Of a stretch of DNA of 64,000 nt, positions 1-12,700 are shown one piece after another. The number at the start of each line of letters is the position of its first letter. Within the stretch, counting starts at the first letter, position 1. The notes under the pieces are model-generated. The model did not search any database and was not told where the DNA came from. It saw only the letters and a list, made by a program, of their open reading frames with translations. Both the position numbers and the translations under genes were made by a program. Source of the stretch: Chimonanthus salicifolius (lineage: Eukaryota > Streptophyta > Magnoliopsida > Laurales > Calycanthaceae); assembly GCA_013350335.1 (NCBI GenBank), contig CM023541.1, forward strand, positions 34,898,739-34,962,738. The letters are read 5' to 3'.

Positions 1-716
1 TCCTAGGTTGATCCAAAACACCTCAAAAAGGTTCAACCTACAACTGTTGGAATTTGTAATTCTAGGCTTTCACAAGATTATGCTCTAGATTGCATGTCAA
101 TGAGATGGTAAATCCTAAAAAAGAATTGGACCAAGACTTGGATCACACTTTTTGGCATCATGGTGATTAGGGCCGTTTTAGCTTGAATTACCTATTGATT
201 ATTCTGCTTCAGTGGGATACTTTTGCCAGGGTTGCTTTCTGCGCAGTGATTAAGAATATCCACACAAAGGTCAGAGCAGCAGAACTGACTGGGGACAGCC
301 AGAACTCGGAAGCAATGTGGGCTATGTCCGTAGTAAGCAGTAACCAAGATACAAAGCCATACTCCACTTTATGCCAGGAAGGCCCAGCCTAGCTTTGGGA
401 ACATTTCTTATAAAGGTCAAAGCTATTTGCAAATTCGGTAATATTTAGAAAAAAAAAAAATTTTAAAAAGGCTTTGCTTCACAAACGTCTGTAATTGGAA
501 AGTACTCATTGTTGCAACCCAGTACAATTTGGGCTAGAATCTTTTTATTTATTTATTTATCTTTTGAATGATGTGGACTAGAGTCGTGTTGAGGCCCAAT
601 AAAAAGGATTTCTGTTTCAAGAAATAACAAAAACACATCATCATCATCGAAAACTTTGCCCAACTAAGTAAATTTTTCGAGCTCTTTTCCACTGAATTAT
701 AATAAATAAAAAATAC

Positions 717-3700
717 CTGAAACTTATAATGGGTGGCCCTGGCCTATCATCTGGAGTAGGGAACTCAAACTTATAGCTGCATAAGAAAAAAAGTTAATAG
801 GTGAACCACCAACAAGAGGAAAAAGTTGGGGTCTGATGAGAGAAATGGAACAAATCAAGTAATAATGCAAATAGCGTAAATGGTGTCGCGGAAAGTGATA
901 CGTACTCTGGGTCATTGACAATTTGATCGACATGACCCATTCTATCTAATGCCTGAAAAACAATTAAGATTGTGGAAAAGAACATATTAGTTTTAAATCC
1001 ATCTCTCAATAAATAAATTCTAGAATTTGTCTTCAAAACATTTGCATGGTTGCAGCCTCGAAATCTAGGTCCTTGAAGGGAATCAGACATTTAAGTCTGA
1101 CTTTGTTTAGCCACTTAACCCCCACGCCCCTTTTCTTTATTTTTTTTCCCTAACATTCTTTAGGTTACACAACTGCAGACATCTAATAAAGCAGTTTGAG
1201 TAAGTCTGAGATCTGAGAGAGATGTTTTTAACACTATTAATACGCACCTTGATTCTTGACTGAACAAGAGATGCTCGTTTTGCATTGTAGCGGAACTTAT
1301 CAATAAAAGCCTGCAGAGCGAAAGACATATGAGGTGAAATGTACATAAAACCATTTCAGTGATAAAGCATGTCTAGTTAAGAATGAAAACATTTTAACTT
1401 AAAAAAAGTGCACTTTTACTGAAGCCTCATCCATACAAGGCCTTCAACAAGGTGAACTAAAATTTAAAAATTTTAAAAAGAGAACTTAGTACTGAAATGA
1501 AACCCAAAACTTTGAACAAAATCAATGTCCAAACTAAAAAAAAAAAAACTGATTTAAGGAATATGGTCTATAGTCTCAATACTTTGGTTTATTTTCCATA
1601 GGATCTTATTACAAATGAACATGTAAAAATAAGAGTCACTTTAGGGAGAGAAGTCCTTTCTCCCTACAATGAAAAGGCCAATCATGAATTGCCTTGTGGC
1701 AACGGAGAAACGTCCTCAACCTTGATGCTTACAGTCACCTAGTTCCCTCGTGCAAAAATCTCAAAAGCACAAATCATTTGGACTTCCATGAACTCAAATC
1801 TCTAGATCTTGATCTCAATGTTTTTTCCACCCAAAATCTCTTCCTTCTCCCACTGTGGCCGTCAATGTCCTCGATTAAATCCAATACTTCTGGCATTACT
1901 TCTTTCTGTCTTTCTATCACTACAAAGTCTTTTTCTTCTCTGTTTTCTTTAATGGGTTTTAAAGTTAGAACTAGTGAGCTGGGATGTGTTGAAGAATCAA
2001 TGCCTCTCTTGTAGTTCGGTTGTATGCCTGCAAATAATCCAAGCAAGAAGACATTGCACAAAATTGTTTCTCACAATGTTGGACACTCTGGATTCATTGA
2101 AATGGTGACTCATGGGTATGTAGATAAATATCCATCAGTGGGAACACCCAATGAGATCACAATTTTAGACATATTCATCTTATACTCTTCAATCTCATCT
2201 TTTCTGATGGTGGTACTATCGTGATCCACATAATGGATGTTGTTGAGGTCTAAATTGTAAGGTGGGATGATTTCTAAGTCCTCGAAGAAGTTGGTGAGAA
2301 GGTGATTTTGGTCAGGTCAATAGGATTGTCAGAGCAGTGGTGAGTGATGGAGAATGTGTGCTGGTTGCGAAGGGGTCATAGTGTAGGCGACAAGGACCAA
2401 GTTGCAAGCAAGGATGATGACCAAGAGACTGGGATGGAATGCTGACAGAGGTGAACCTAGTTGCATTGGCAGGTGTGGTCGATAGTGGTGGAGGGTGAGA
2501 TTGTCAATATATAAAATTTTATTGGATATGTATAATAATGTAGCAGAAGCGGGAATAAAAATCAATTTAAGTCAATTCCGACTCTTATCGGAACTCACAC
2601 ACGTAAGATGGTTCGCACGTGTGAAAATAACTTAAAGGGCAAATGGCTGGCACGTGGGGGCCTTGAATCTTAGGGCTGAAATACAAATGGTAGAAGGGGG
2701 CGGAAGACTTGTAACTGAGATAAATAAGCTTGGGATAAAGCCCAAGGCAACGACAGCAGGGTATCTCCTCTGGGATTAAGCCCAGAATCAACGATGGCCG
2801 GAACAAAACCAACAATGAAGGTAAGGTCTGCAACTCGGCAGAGATGATAGAGGAAAATAAAATAGTAAATCTATATCAATTCATATATTCGAAAGAGGTG
2901 TGTCCCTCTCTTACATGCATTGTATTTAGAAGAAAAAAATAAGAAATCAAAATAGAAAATGACTCCTAAATCAAAATAGAAAAGGGCTCCTAAATCAAAT
3001 AGGAAAAGGACTCATAAATCAAATAGGAAAGCTAGTCCTAAATCAAATAGAAAAGCTACCGACCTAGCTTCCTTATGATATAAGAATTCTAAATTAAAAA
3101 TAATGCGAAAATAGAAAATCCTAAGAGAGATGGGCCTCTCGTGTCCTACATCATATAACCTCTTGACTTAAATGAAATAAATTAGATGGCTGAAATGAAA
3201 TTCCCTCTTGTGTCTTTTTCTTTTCATAAATTAAATGAATAAAAAATTTTAAATGACTTATTTCATCTAATTAAGATATCAAAATTCCTACTTAAAAATA
3301 AAACAAATTTAAAATTGACAAATTATCATTGATGTGGCACAAGGGAGGAACAATCAATGCCCTCCACTTTATATTGAATAAGGTTACTACTTTACTTGTT
3401 GGTAATCAGTGAGTATTTTTTGTTATGTTGAAGTAAATGCCACTTGGCGCAATGTGACAGGCCTTCTTCCCTTTAGGGAGAAAGATCATGTCTGCCTAGA
3501 GTTCTTCTACAAATAACAATGAACATGAAAGTTACATAAAGTGATATTCTAAACCCATATCTTTAGCAAGGCTGCCTTGCCATTTAGTCCCTTAACAGCA
3601 TGCAGGCCTGTTATTTAACAATCTTGAGTCCAAAGAACTGGTTTTTATTTTATTAATAAGATTTGGTGACATGACAAAGGCAGCCGAGTCGGGCATCAAA

Positions 3701-6700
3701 TTGCTTGCTTCAATTTAAATTATCCAGAGGATACCAACTATCAAAAAGATGTACAATCAAAGATATTTCTCAATTCAATCAAAGCCCATCCCAAAGTTAA
3801 TATGGTACCCAAATAACAATAGATATGTAAAAAGCAGGTCCAATTACGCCCCCAGTAAGCTTCATGATATATGCAACTAGGTTCATCATCAAAAAATATA
3901 TGCAAGTCCATGGGGAGTGGCCCAAAGGGGTTTGAGCGTGAATCGAACTCAAGACCTCCCTTCATGAGTAAATGATAAACATGAACATTCATCAAAATAA
4001 ATTAAGACGTGGATAGGCCTAAAACACCTCCTACTCCCAGAAAAGAAAGCACTTTGATTGTAGATTAGGACCCATTCATGCCATAGATGATTGCTTGAAC
4101 AATAACTGGATGCAATTCAACACTGGGGATGAATTGGCTTAGGGCCTAGCAGATTCACTGGCAGACAAGAAAGTGCATTGCATGTGGATTAGTAGGACCC
4201 ATTCATACCATAGATGAATGATGTCCAGGTGGAACAGGTTGAATTAAAGTCAAAATGGACAATAAGAACAGGATGCAATTTAAAATTGGAGATGAATTGG
4301 CTTAGGCTCTCCTCTCTCTGTGACTCCAGGCCAATATGGATCCAACCCAAGCATTGATCAGATCCTCATGACAAAGACCATGTCTGAACTACAAAACCCC
4401 ACAAGTCAAACTTACATCCAAGTCAGAGAAGGCCCACCACATCTTCAGCTTAAAAAGTAAAAATCATTGGAAACTCTAGTTATTTCCTAGGATGCAAAGA
4501 TCGATGATTTTCATTTTGTAAAAAAAAAAAATTCCATTAAAAAAACACATTAAAAGGGAAAAACAAATAACAAAGTTAGGACAACATTGTATTATTATTT
4601 AAAGTAGAAACCTGCATATGCGCTTTTGCCCGTTCACTTGAGTCGAACGCCTTCTGTTGATTCTTGAGCTGTTCCTCTCGAGTTCTCTCAAATGTATCAT
4701 AGTCCCCTTTGTAACATGTCAACTTTTGTCCATGCAAGTGAAGAATATCTGTAACTACCTGAAAGAAAATTTTGAAGTTTCTATTTTCCCCCTCTTTTCT
4801 CACAAAAATAAAAAACAATCTTCACACCTAATTTTCAATGGAATATGATCATCAAATACCGTATTCAAGAACTCTCTAGCATGAGAAACAACTATAAATG
4901 TTTTTGGCCACTTCAGAAGGTACGACTCAAGCCACAGAACAGCATGAAGATCAAGATGGTTCTGCAAGATGTGAAAAATGTTAATTGAACCATTTTAAAG
5001 AGAAGACCAAGTCCCAGCTCACAAAGATACTACCGTAGGTTCATCAAGTAGTAGCAAATCAGGCTCTATAAATAATGCACGTGCAAGAGCAATTCTCATG
5101 CGCCATCCTCCAGAAAAAGCTTTCGTTGCCTTCTTCTGCATTTCTGGAGTAAAACTGAGACCCTGGAATTTTAATAAAGTTGTATTACAGCAACAGCAGA
5201 ATGAAAAACTACCCATAGCTACAATTGACAGGCAATAGCTTATTCAAACATGGCCTGTTATTCTTGGTGCCTCAGTTGTTAGGCAAACCTGAATACTAGC
5301 CAAATGTTATGCTCAAATGTGTTATACAAGTCCAGTCAGATTGGACCAATTTGTTTGACATTCATAGGGCTGAGTGAAGACCCAGCCTTCAATCTCCCAG
5401 GCCAGGAATCAATACAAAGATTCTGTCAGTAGGTGTTTTAAAGGCCAAATCCACCTTAAGTCAGACAGGTCCAGGCTCAGCCTAGATGAAGATTACAAGC
5501 AAAACAAATATTCATGTACCAAAGAAAAATATTGAAATAGAACAGCAAGTAATCCACGCCATTATGCAAGAGAAGCATGGATCCTAAGCATAACTCACCC
5601 ACTCACACCCACACCTCTCTCCTCCTTCTCCTTGAACCAATAATAAAAAAGAAACGAAAGTTAATACATTTGAGAATCATAAACCATATATCTTTGTTGA
5701 GATGGGTAATAAGCCCTTATGGCCCTTTTTTTCCTTACTAATTGTTCACTAGTTACTATTTTTCTGTCTGCATGACTTTTATGTTGCAGGAATTCCATGT
5801 TAGATGCATTTCGGTGTGACTTGTAGTACTTACCGTTCTTTAAAAAAAACAAAAAATCTTTTGCAAGATAGACAAAAATATTAGCACAACTCTCTTCTTT
5901 TCATAGTAAAGTATTGATATGTTCGCCACTTGATTGTTTATGGTAAAGAGCTTTTTTTTAACAAATGTCTTTTATTAAAGAGAAGAAAAAACCAATACAA
6001 GGAAAACAAAACACTAGGAATAGACTAAAGGTCCCGGGTTTGACGGTCCCGGGTTTGACTCTCCCTGTAGTTATCTGATATATGAGGCTTGCGAGTGATT
6101 TCATGTATCCATGGGATTAGTCACACACACCTCCAATGCGGGGTGAGGATACCCATGATATTCATTAAAAAAAAGAGGGCTAACACAAGGAAAACAGAAC
6201 ACTAACCCATGGAAACAAACACCAAGACTAGAACAGGGAAGAAAAGAACTGAGTCTAAGCTATTTTTCAAAAAAAAAAAAACTGAGCCTAAGATGCAACG
6301 AAAAAAGCAATGGGGGGACCACCACAAGTACCTATATAGAATATTCATTTTTCCTTTACTTGGCAAGCACGGAAGCATCTTTCTAGAAGGGCTTGGGTAT
6401 CCACCTCCTTTCTTTTATTATTTTTATTTTATTTAAATAATGAACTACATATGTCATGTCATTGTACACATGGTATTAGAAGAATGTTTTAGAATAGGAC
6501 ACACGTCACTCTAGGATTGTCTAAAAATAAGGTACAACTGACCATTCAAAAAAAATAACAATAAGCTACAACTTTGTAGGCGTATTTCATATATCAAATG
6601 AAGTTGGGTTTACATGAAATTGGATTCATTGGAAAGCTTACTAAATAACATTTCCAACGAGCCCAAACTTCCACAATTCCAACATAGACAGACAAAGTTG

Positions 6701-9700
6701 TGATCAATTTTGTAACCAAGTGTCTTAAAGTGACAAGAACGTTTATTTTTGTCGAACTTTGCAATTCTAACTCTATAAATGAGAGGCATGGGCGACCATT
6801 GCAACCATGCATTGTTAAAGTTCAATTTTGAAGATCCCTTTTGTAGTTGAGTACGTCTTTTAATTTATTGTGCTTTTTTGTTATTTCATTTTGCAATTTA
6901 AATTTTATTTGCATTACTATTTGAAAGAATTCATATATTCAAATTATAGTGGGAATACATGCCTAGGTGGGATTTTGGGCCTTCATTAATTCCGTTTTTT
7001 TTTCTTTTGAAAGGTAACTTCATTAAAAAACAAAAGGATACAAAGAGGAAGGGTATGAAGGGGAAACCCTCCAAAAACATAAACCACCAAAGTTACATCA
7101 ATCTGTTAACAATTTCCACATTTAAATTCAACCCCTATTTAGCCAAAGAATCAGCAGCTGAGTTAGCAGACCGCAGGACCCAAGCAATTTTAAAATAAAA
7201 AAGAGCAATAGAAAGACGAATCCTCTCGATTTTATCCAGGCAAATCCAAGGACAAGGAGAACCCTGCACCCAGCCCACTACTAACTTCGAATCACCTTCC
7301 ACTAAACTCCCATGGACCCCAAGCTCTTCCAACTCCAAAATACCTCTCCACAGAGCAAACAATTCCACATCAATAACAGACCCATTATGCAAAGGACCAG
7401 CAAAAGAAATCAGAGTATTTCCTGAGTCTTAACAAATGAGCCCACCATAACCTACACGACCAACTTCTCGCATACAACTCCCATCAAAGTTGAGTTTGAG
7501 AAGACCAGTAGGTGGAGGAGTGATGCGGAGCATACACCGTGCTCCATGCCTTCATTTTTGAATTTATTAGTTTTATTTTAGTAAGGGTAGTTTGGTAATG
7601 GTTTTGTTGTTTTATTTTTAGTAGTATAAAGTCTTTATAAAGCCTTGTAGCCTTTGAGGCATTATACGATGAATGAAATAAAGATTTACCTTTGCCTCTT
7701 GCGCATGGTTGTGGTGGTGTGAATCCACGGATATTGGCGTGAAGCCTAGGCGAGAAGCCCTCCAGGTACTGCTCCTACCTTTCTCCTTTTCACTTCTTCT
7801 TTTTTCAGCTTCCTACCAAACCATAAACCCATCTCCTTGCTGCCCCTCATTGTTGTTACCTTTCTAGATCCCTCCCAAGTCCCTCCTTAGTCCATACAGC
7901 CATCGCCAACCCTTATAGAGCCTTCCCACCTCGTCGCCAGTCGCATATCTCTTCCCTATTGCTTCTGTTTCCCTCCAAAGTCCCCAGATTTTTGCTGCCG
8001 TCTTCTTCCTTAAGCCACTGCAGATCTTCTTTAAGCCAACACAGTCTTCGCCTTTCTCCTTCCTTGCTTCCGTGAAGCTCTTTTCTTCTATATCTTCCTT
8101 CCGTTAACACCAAATCCCCTTTTCCCCTTATCACAACCTGTTCCAACCTTTAGATCTGTTTCGCCAATCCCTTTGGGTTCTCCTAAGCCTTCGCCCTTCC
8201 CTCCTTAGACCTTCCCTTCGCTGCCGCAACACCTTAGAGCCTTCGTGTCCCTTTTGCTTCCGCCTCTCTTTCATGTCCCTTCTTTTCATTTCTTTCCTTT
8301 CTTTAAGGACTTTTACCCCTTTTGCTCTTTTACCCTTTAGTTCATTTAATAAATCAGCCTCCCAAGTCATTCACTTCTTGTTGACCACCATTGACCCATT
8401 TAATCCATTTAATACGATCTTTGGACTCCATATTTCCATTAACACATTAGATTTTAGTATTTGCACGATTATCTATGGTAATTCTTACATTAGTTAATTG
8501 CAAATATTAATTAGAATTTCATTTCAGCCTATTTTGAATTTAGGGTCTATTATTTTCATCCATTTTCATCTTTAGGGAATCAAATTTAGGCATTTAGGCT
8601 TACCCTATACTTTGTTCTGCGTCAAGGAGACCAAAGAACATCTGGACGAGAATCCAACCGGCCATTGGAAGCATCCACCAAAGCCCAATCTCGACACAGC
8701 TCTGAAACAGAGAATTGACGAAACTTCATCAGCCCAACCACCCACCAAGCAACCCGCAACTTGACTTTTTCTATAATCTCAACAAAAGGGCCAACCTTTC
8801 CATGAAAGATCCTCTGATTCCTTTCTAGCCAAATGGACCATACGATACTCAATGACGTCACTTTCCATAATTGCCGACGAAAAGAACTACCGAAAAACAC
8901 ATCATCTTCATTAAACAGCTCACTCCAAGCTTTTGGGATACAAAAAGCAATACCTAGAAGCTAAAAGAAATGCTCCCAGATCCGACTAGAGAAACTGCAA
9001 TGAAGAAGTAAATGATTCATTGTCTCCTCCGCAAATAGGCATAAAGGACAAGCATTAACAATAAGTATCTTCCTCAACCTTAAATTATCAATAGTCAAAA
9101 TTTTTTGTAACCCAGCAAGCCATCCAAACACCTTCACCTTAAACGGGGAAGCCCCCTCCCAAATCTTAGGATGCACAACAGGATTTTCCCCAACCACCAA
9201 AAAATGGTTACAAAAAGATTTCACCGAAAAAATACCAAAAGGATCTAACTCCCAAATCCGCCGATCAATACCCTGCCCAAAACAAAAACACGTCCCACTA
9301 ATGTCATTAAAGACAAGCCATCCACCATCCAGTCCTCCAAATCCCTACGAAACTGCGGACCCCAAACAACTGTATTCTGAATGATCTCGTAACAGTCCAT
9401 AATCGTAGCTTGTTTATTTGCCGCAAAAGCAAAAAGATCTGGGAACACAAAAGACAAAGGAGCATCACCCAACCATTTATCCAACCACAATAAAATGTCC
9501 TCACCTGTATAGATCCGATACCTAAGATGACGCGGAAAAGCAGGAGCAATTGAACACACACCCTTCCAAAAACCAGAAGCCCTCCTATTTGCAGTACCAA
9601 TCCGCCAACCATTGCCCAACAATCTATACTTCCTGCAAATAATGTCCTTCCATAATCCGTCCGACGAATCCCCAAACGCCATAGCCATTTCCCTAGCAAG

Positions 9701-12700
9701 GCATCATTGGCCTTACGAATTGGACGAAGACCCAATCCCCCTTCCTTCTTAGATCAACTAACCTGAGACCATCTTACCAAGTGAAATTTGTGCTTTTCTC
9801 TATCATCATTCCACAAGAATTGTCTCTAGATCCTATCAAGCTTATCAACCACCGCCGCCAGACATTTATAGACGCTCAAAAAGTAAACCGAAAGACTAGC
9901 CAAAACCGACTTAATCAGAGTGATACGACCACCAATAGACAAGAATCTACCTTTCCAAGTGGACAGCCTCCTCTCCGTTTTTTCAATCACCACCTTATCC
10001 CAGCACGCCTTCCTTGGTTTGCCCTTACAAGCTACATTGAAGGAAAAGAAACCACCTTACAGCCCAAAATAGACGCAAATGAAAGCAATGACTATGATCA
10101 ACATTCACTCCCAACAACTCACTTTTATCAAAAGTTATCTTCAACCCAGAACAAATCTGAGACCATAACAGTACAACTCGGGCTGCCTTGACTACCTCCT
10201 CATCTGCCCTTAGGAAAAGAACAGTATCATCGGCATATTGCAGATGAGAAATCACAATATCCGAGTGAGCAATACCGAAACCATGAATTAGCCCCCGAGA
10301 ACAGACTGACTGAAACATCAAATGCAGAGCCTCAACAACAATCACATAAAGATAAGGCGATAATGGATCACCTGACGAACACCCTTCTCCATCCTGAAAA
10401 ACCCCTTAGGACTTCCGTTGACCAGAACAGACAAATGAGCAGATGAAAGACAAGATTGCATCCAAATCCTCCAATAGTACCCGAAGCCCATTCGAAGCAG
10501 CACATAATCAAGAAAAGACCAACTAACATTATCATATGCTTTTTGAAAGTCCAATTTATATATCACCCCTTCTTCTCCTGAAACGAATTTTGAATCCAAG
10601 CATTCATGAGCAACAACAACCGAGTCCACAATCTGCCGACCTTCTAGGAAAGCACTTTGCGAAGAGGAAATATAATGAGGAAGAACAATCTTCAGCTGAT
10701 TAGCCAAAACTTTAGTTAAGATCTTATAAGGACTACCAAGCAAGGAAATAGGACGAAAGTCTTTCAGCTCAGATGCTCCAGGCTTTTTCGGAATTAGCGT
10801 AACAAAGCCGGCCCCCAAATCTTTAGCTGTAACACCTCTTTCATAGAACTCCAAAATAAAAGCAAGAATATCCACTTTGACCAACTCCCAAAAAAACTTA
10901 AAGAAGAAGATAGGAAACCCATTGGGACCTGGAGCTTTATCCTCCCCTAACTAGATAGCATCTTTTACCTCAGATTCTTTGAAAGGAACCTCCAGAGAAA
11001 GTCGACCCTCCTCAGATAACTCATTAAACGGAAGCAAAGTAGGGATAGGGAAATCCCTTTGAGGAGCTTCAAATCCTGCTGCCATGGCTTCCTTGCCTTG
11101 TTCTAGGGGTCGAGACGAATCTTCTTCTTCTGCTTCTTGAGAGTTTGAGTCTTTAAGGAGTTTCTATCTACGATAATGGTAGAATGGTGGTGAAACAGTT
11201 TTTCGGTTTTTGTAGGCAACATTCCAGATTGGAGCGCTGGAGATCTGGTTCGAATCTTTGGGGCGGCAAGGACGGTTTTTGATAGTTTTGTGCCCTTTGA
11301 CAGACGCGCAAAAAAGAGAAAGAACTTTGCATTTGTGAGATTTAAAACAGAACGAGAAATGGAAAATGCCATCACGTTGACCTGATTTTGATTTTCCTTT
11401 GTTCTAACGAGCCTTAGAACACAAAATCCCCAATTAGGTAAATTTTGCTTTAGATTTTCCCTAGGTTCTCCCTATACTTCGAGCCATAGCTGAATTCTCC
11501 TCGGTCGAATCTTGCAATTTGACCCGAAAACCATATTGTGGCCAAAAACTTCTAATCTTAGAAGTACACAACATCACCAAGGTTAAAATATAAGGTCTAG
11601 TTCCCATTGGTTCCTCTCATGCGAGGAATCCCCTCCCATCCCCTCACCAAAGCACCATATCTCTCTCAATCTCTTCATAAATGTTTTCATAGTCTGATTT
11701 TCCTCATCGTATACTGTTTACTTTTTCCATTAGGGTTAGGTTTAGAATGAGAGAAATGTCTTAGTTTATCTCCTGTCCTTTTTTTCCTCTGTATCTGGGG
11801 ACTGCTTGTCCCTTTAGTTGCAACATATATTCCAAAGAGAGAGAGAGAGGGTTTAGGATTTCGATATTGGATCTGAGATGAAAAGGGAGAATTTTGAGCT
11901 CTCTGTCTAGCTTGCTGGACTCAGGAGCTTTGGGCTTAAGCTCTGGTTTGATCATATATGTCGAGTTCAAGTCGGACTTGGGTGTCGCCTATGCAAATCA
12001 GTTCATTCTAGGCAGAGTACAGGCCCATTTTCATTAATATTATCATTATTTCAGGAAAAAAATACATTTGGGCATAATTAGCCAGAAATTAAGAAGTTTA
12101 TGTCAGCATTAGTAGCTTAGACAACTCACTGCAAGAATGGAAGCTGCACAGGGCTCTGCAGAATATGCATCAATATATTCAAGCCTTTTGTATATCTGTT
12201 AAGCTCTGGTTTGATCATATCTGTCTAGTTCAAGTCAGACTTGGGCTTCGCCTATGTAAATCAGTTCATGCTAGGCAGAGTACAGGCCCATTTTCATTAA
12301 TACTATCATTATTTCAGGAAAAAAAATACATTAAGAAGTTTATGTCAGCATTAGTAGCTTAGACAACTCACTGCAAGAATGGAAGCAGCACGGGACTCTG
12401 CAGAATATGCATCAATGTATCCAAGCCTTTTGTATATCTGTTCAAGCCTCTGAGACACAGCATCTTTATCACTTCCGCCATTAAGCTTCCCCATGCTCTT
12501 GTCTACTGGTTCATCGAACTCAATGTCCCTCTTCACGATAAAAACCAGCACATAAGTTGAATCAATATATACCAAATTAAAAAAGTTAGGGTGAGAACAA
12601 AAACAAAGGATACACGTTTCAAGGGATTGACAATCCTTCACTTGCATGAAAAACAACCTGGCTACCATGTGGCCAGACAAGTGAATAAAGGTGTGCAAGA

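Larger units (their letters stand above)
6990..11385 (-). mobile_element. L1-type LINE with inverted 5' piece, in ABCF3 intron 5
   Basis: The 3' end (minus strand) is the oligo-A seen as a T-run at about 6993-7002. Reading leftward from 11100 on the minus strand gives ORF2: reverse transcriptase, the zinc-binding region downstream of it, and RNase H. The element is 5'-deleted. From about 11100 to 11385 the ORF1 RNA-binding domain lies in the opposite orientation, the pattern expected of twin priming during insertion. A solo LTR (7521-8624) is inserted near the ORF2 3' end. Many stops and frameshifts show it is dead. It lies in the same orientation as the host gene. Confidence 0.88.
5163..12371 (-). 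other. ABCF3 intron 5
   Basis: 7.2-kb intron holding the SINE-like segment (6020-6176), the LINE (6990-11385) with its nested solo LTR, and copy A of the exon-5 duplication. The remaining 5170-6000 and 11400-11930 show only AT-rich or low-complexity DNA. Confidence 0.85.

Noticed and set aside
7913..8370. Arg/Lys/Glu-rich minus-strand ORFs
   Set aside because: They lie inside the solo LTR and are the complement of its pyrimidine-rich tract.
9781..10191. 136-codon plus-strand ORF
   Set aside because: It is antisense to the LINE reverse-transcriptase/connection region, which has clear motifs on the minus strand.
11103..11375. 90-codon minus-strand ORF
   Set aside because: Complement of the plus-strand LINE ORF1 RRM fragment, which has recognisable RNP motifs.
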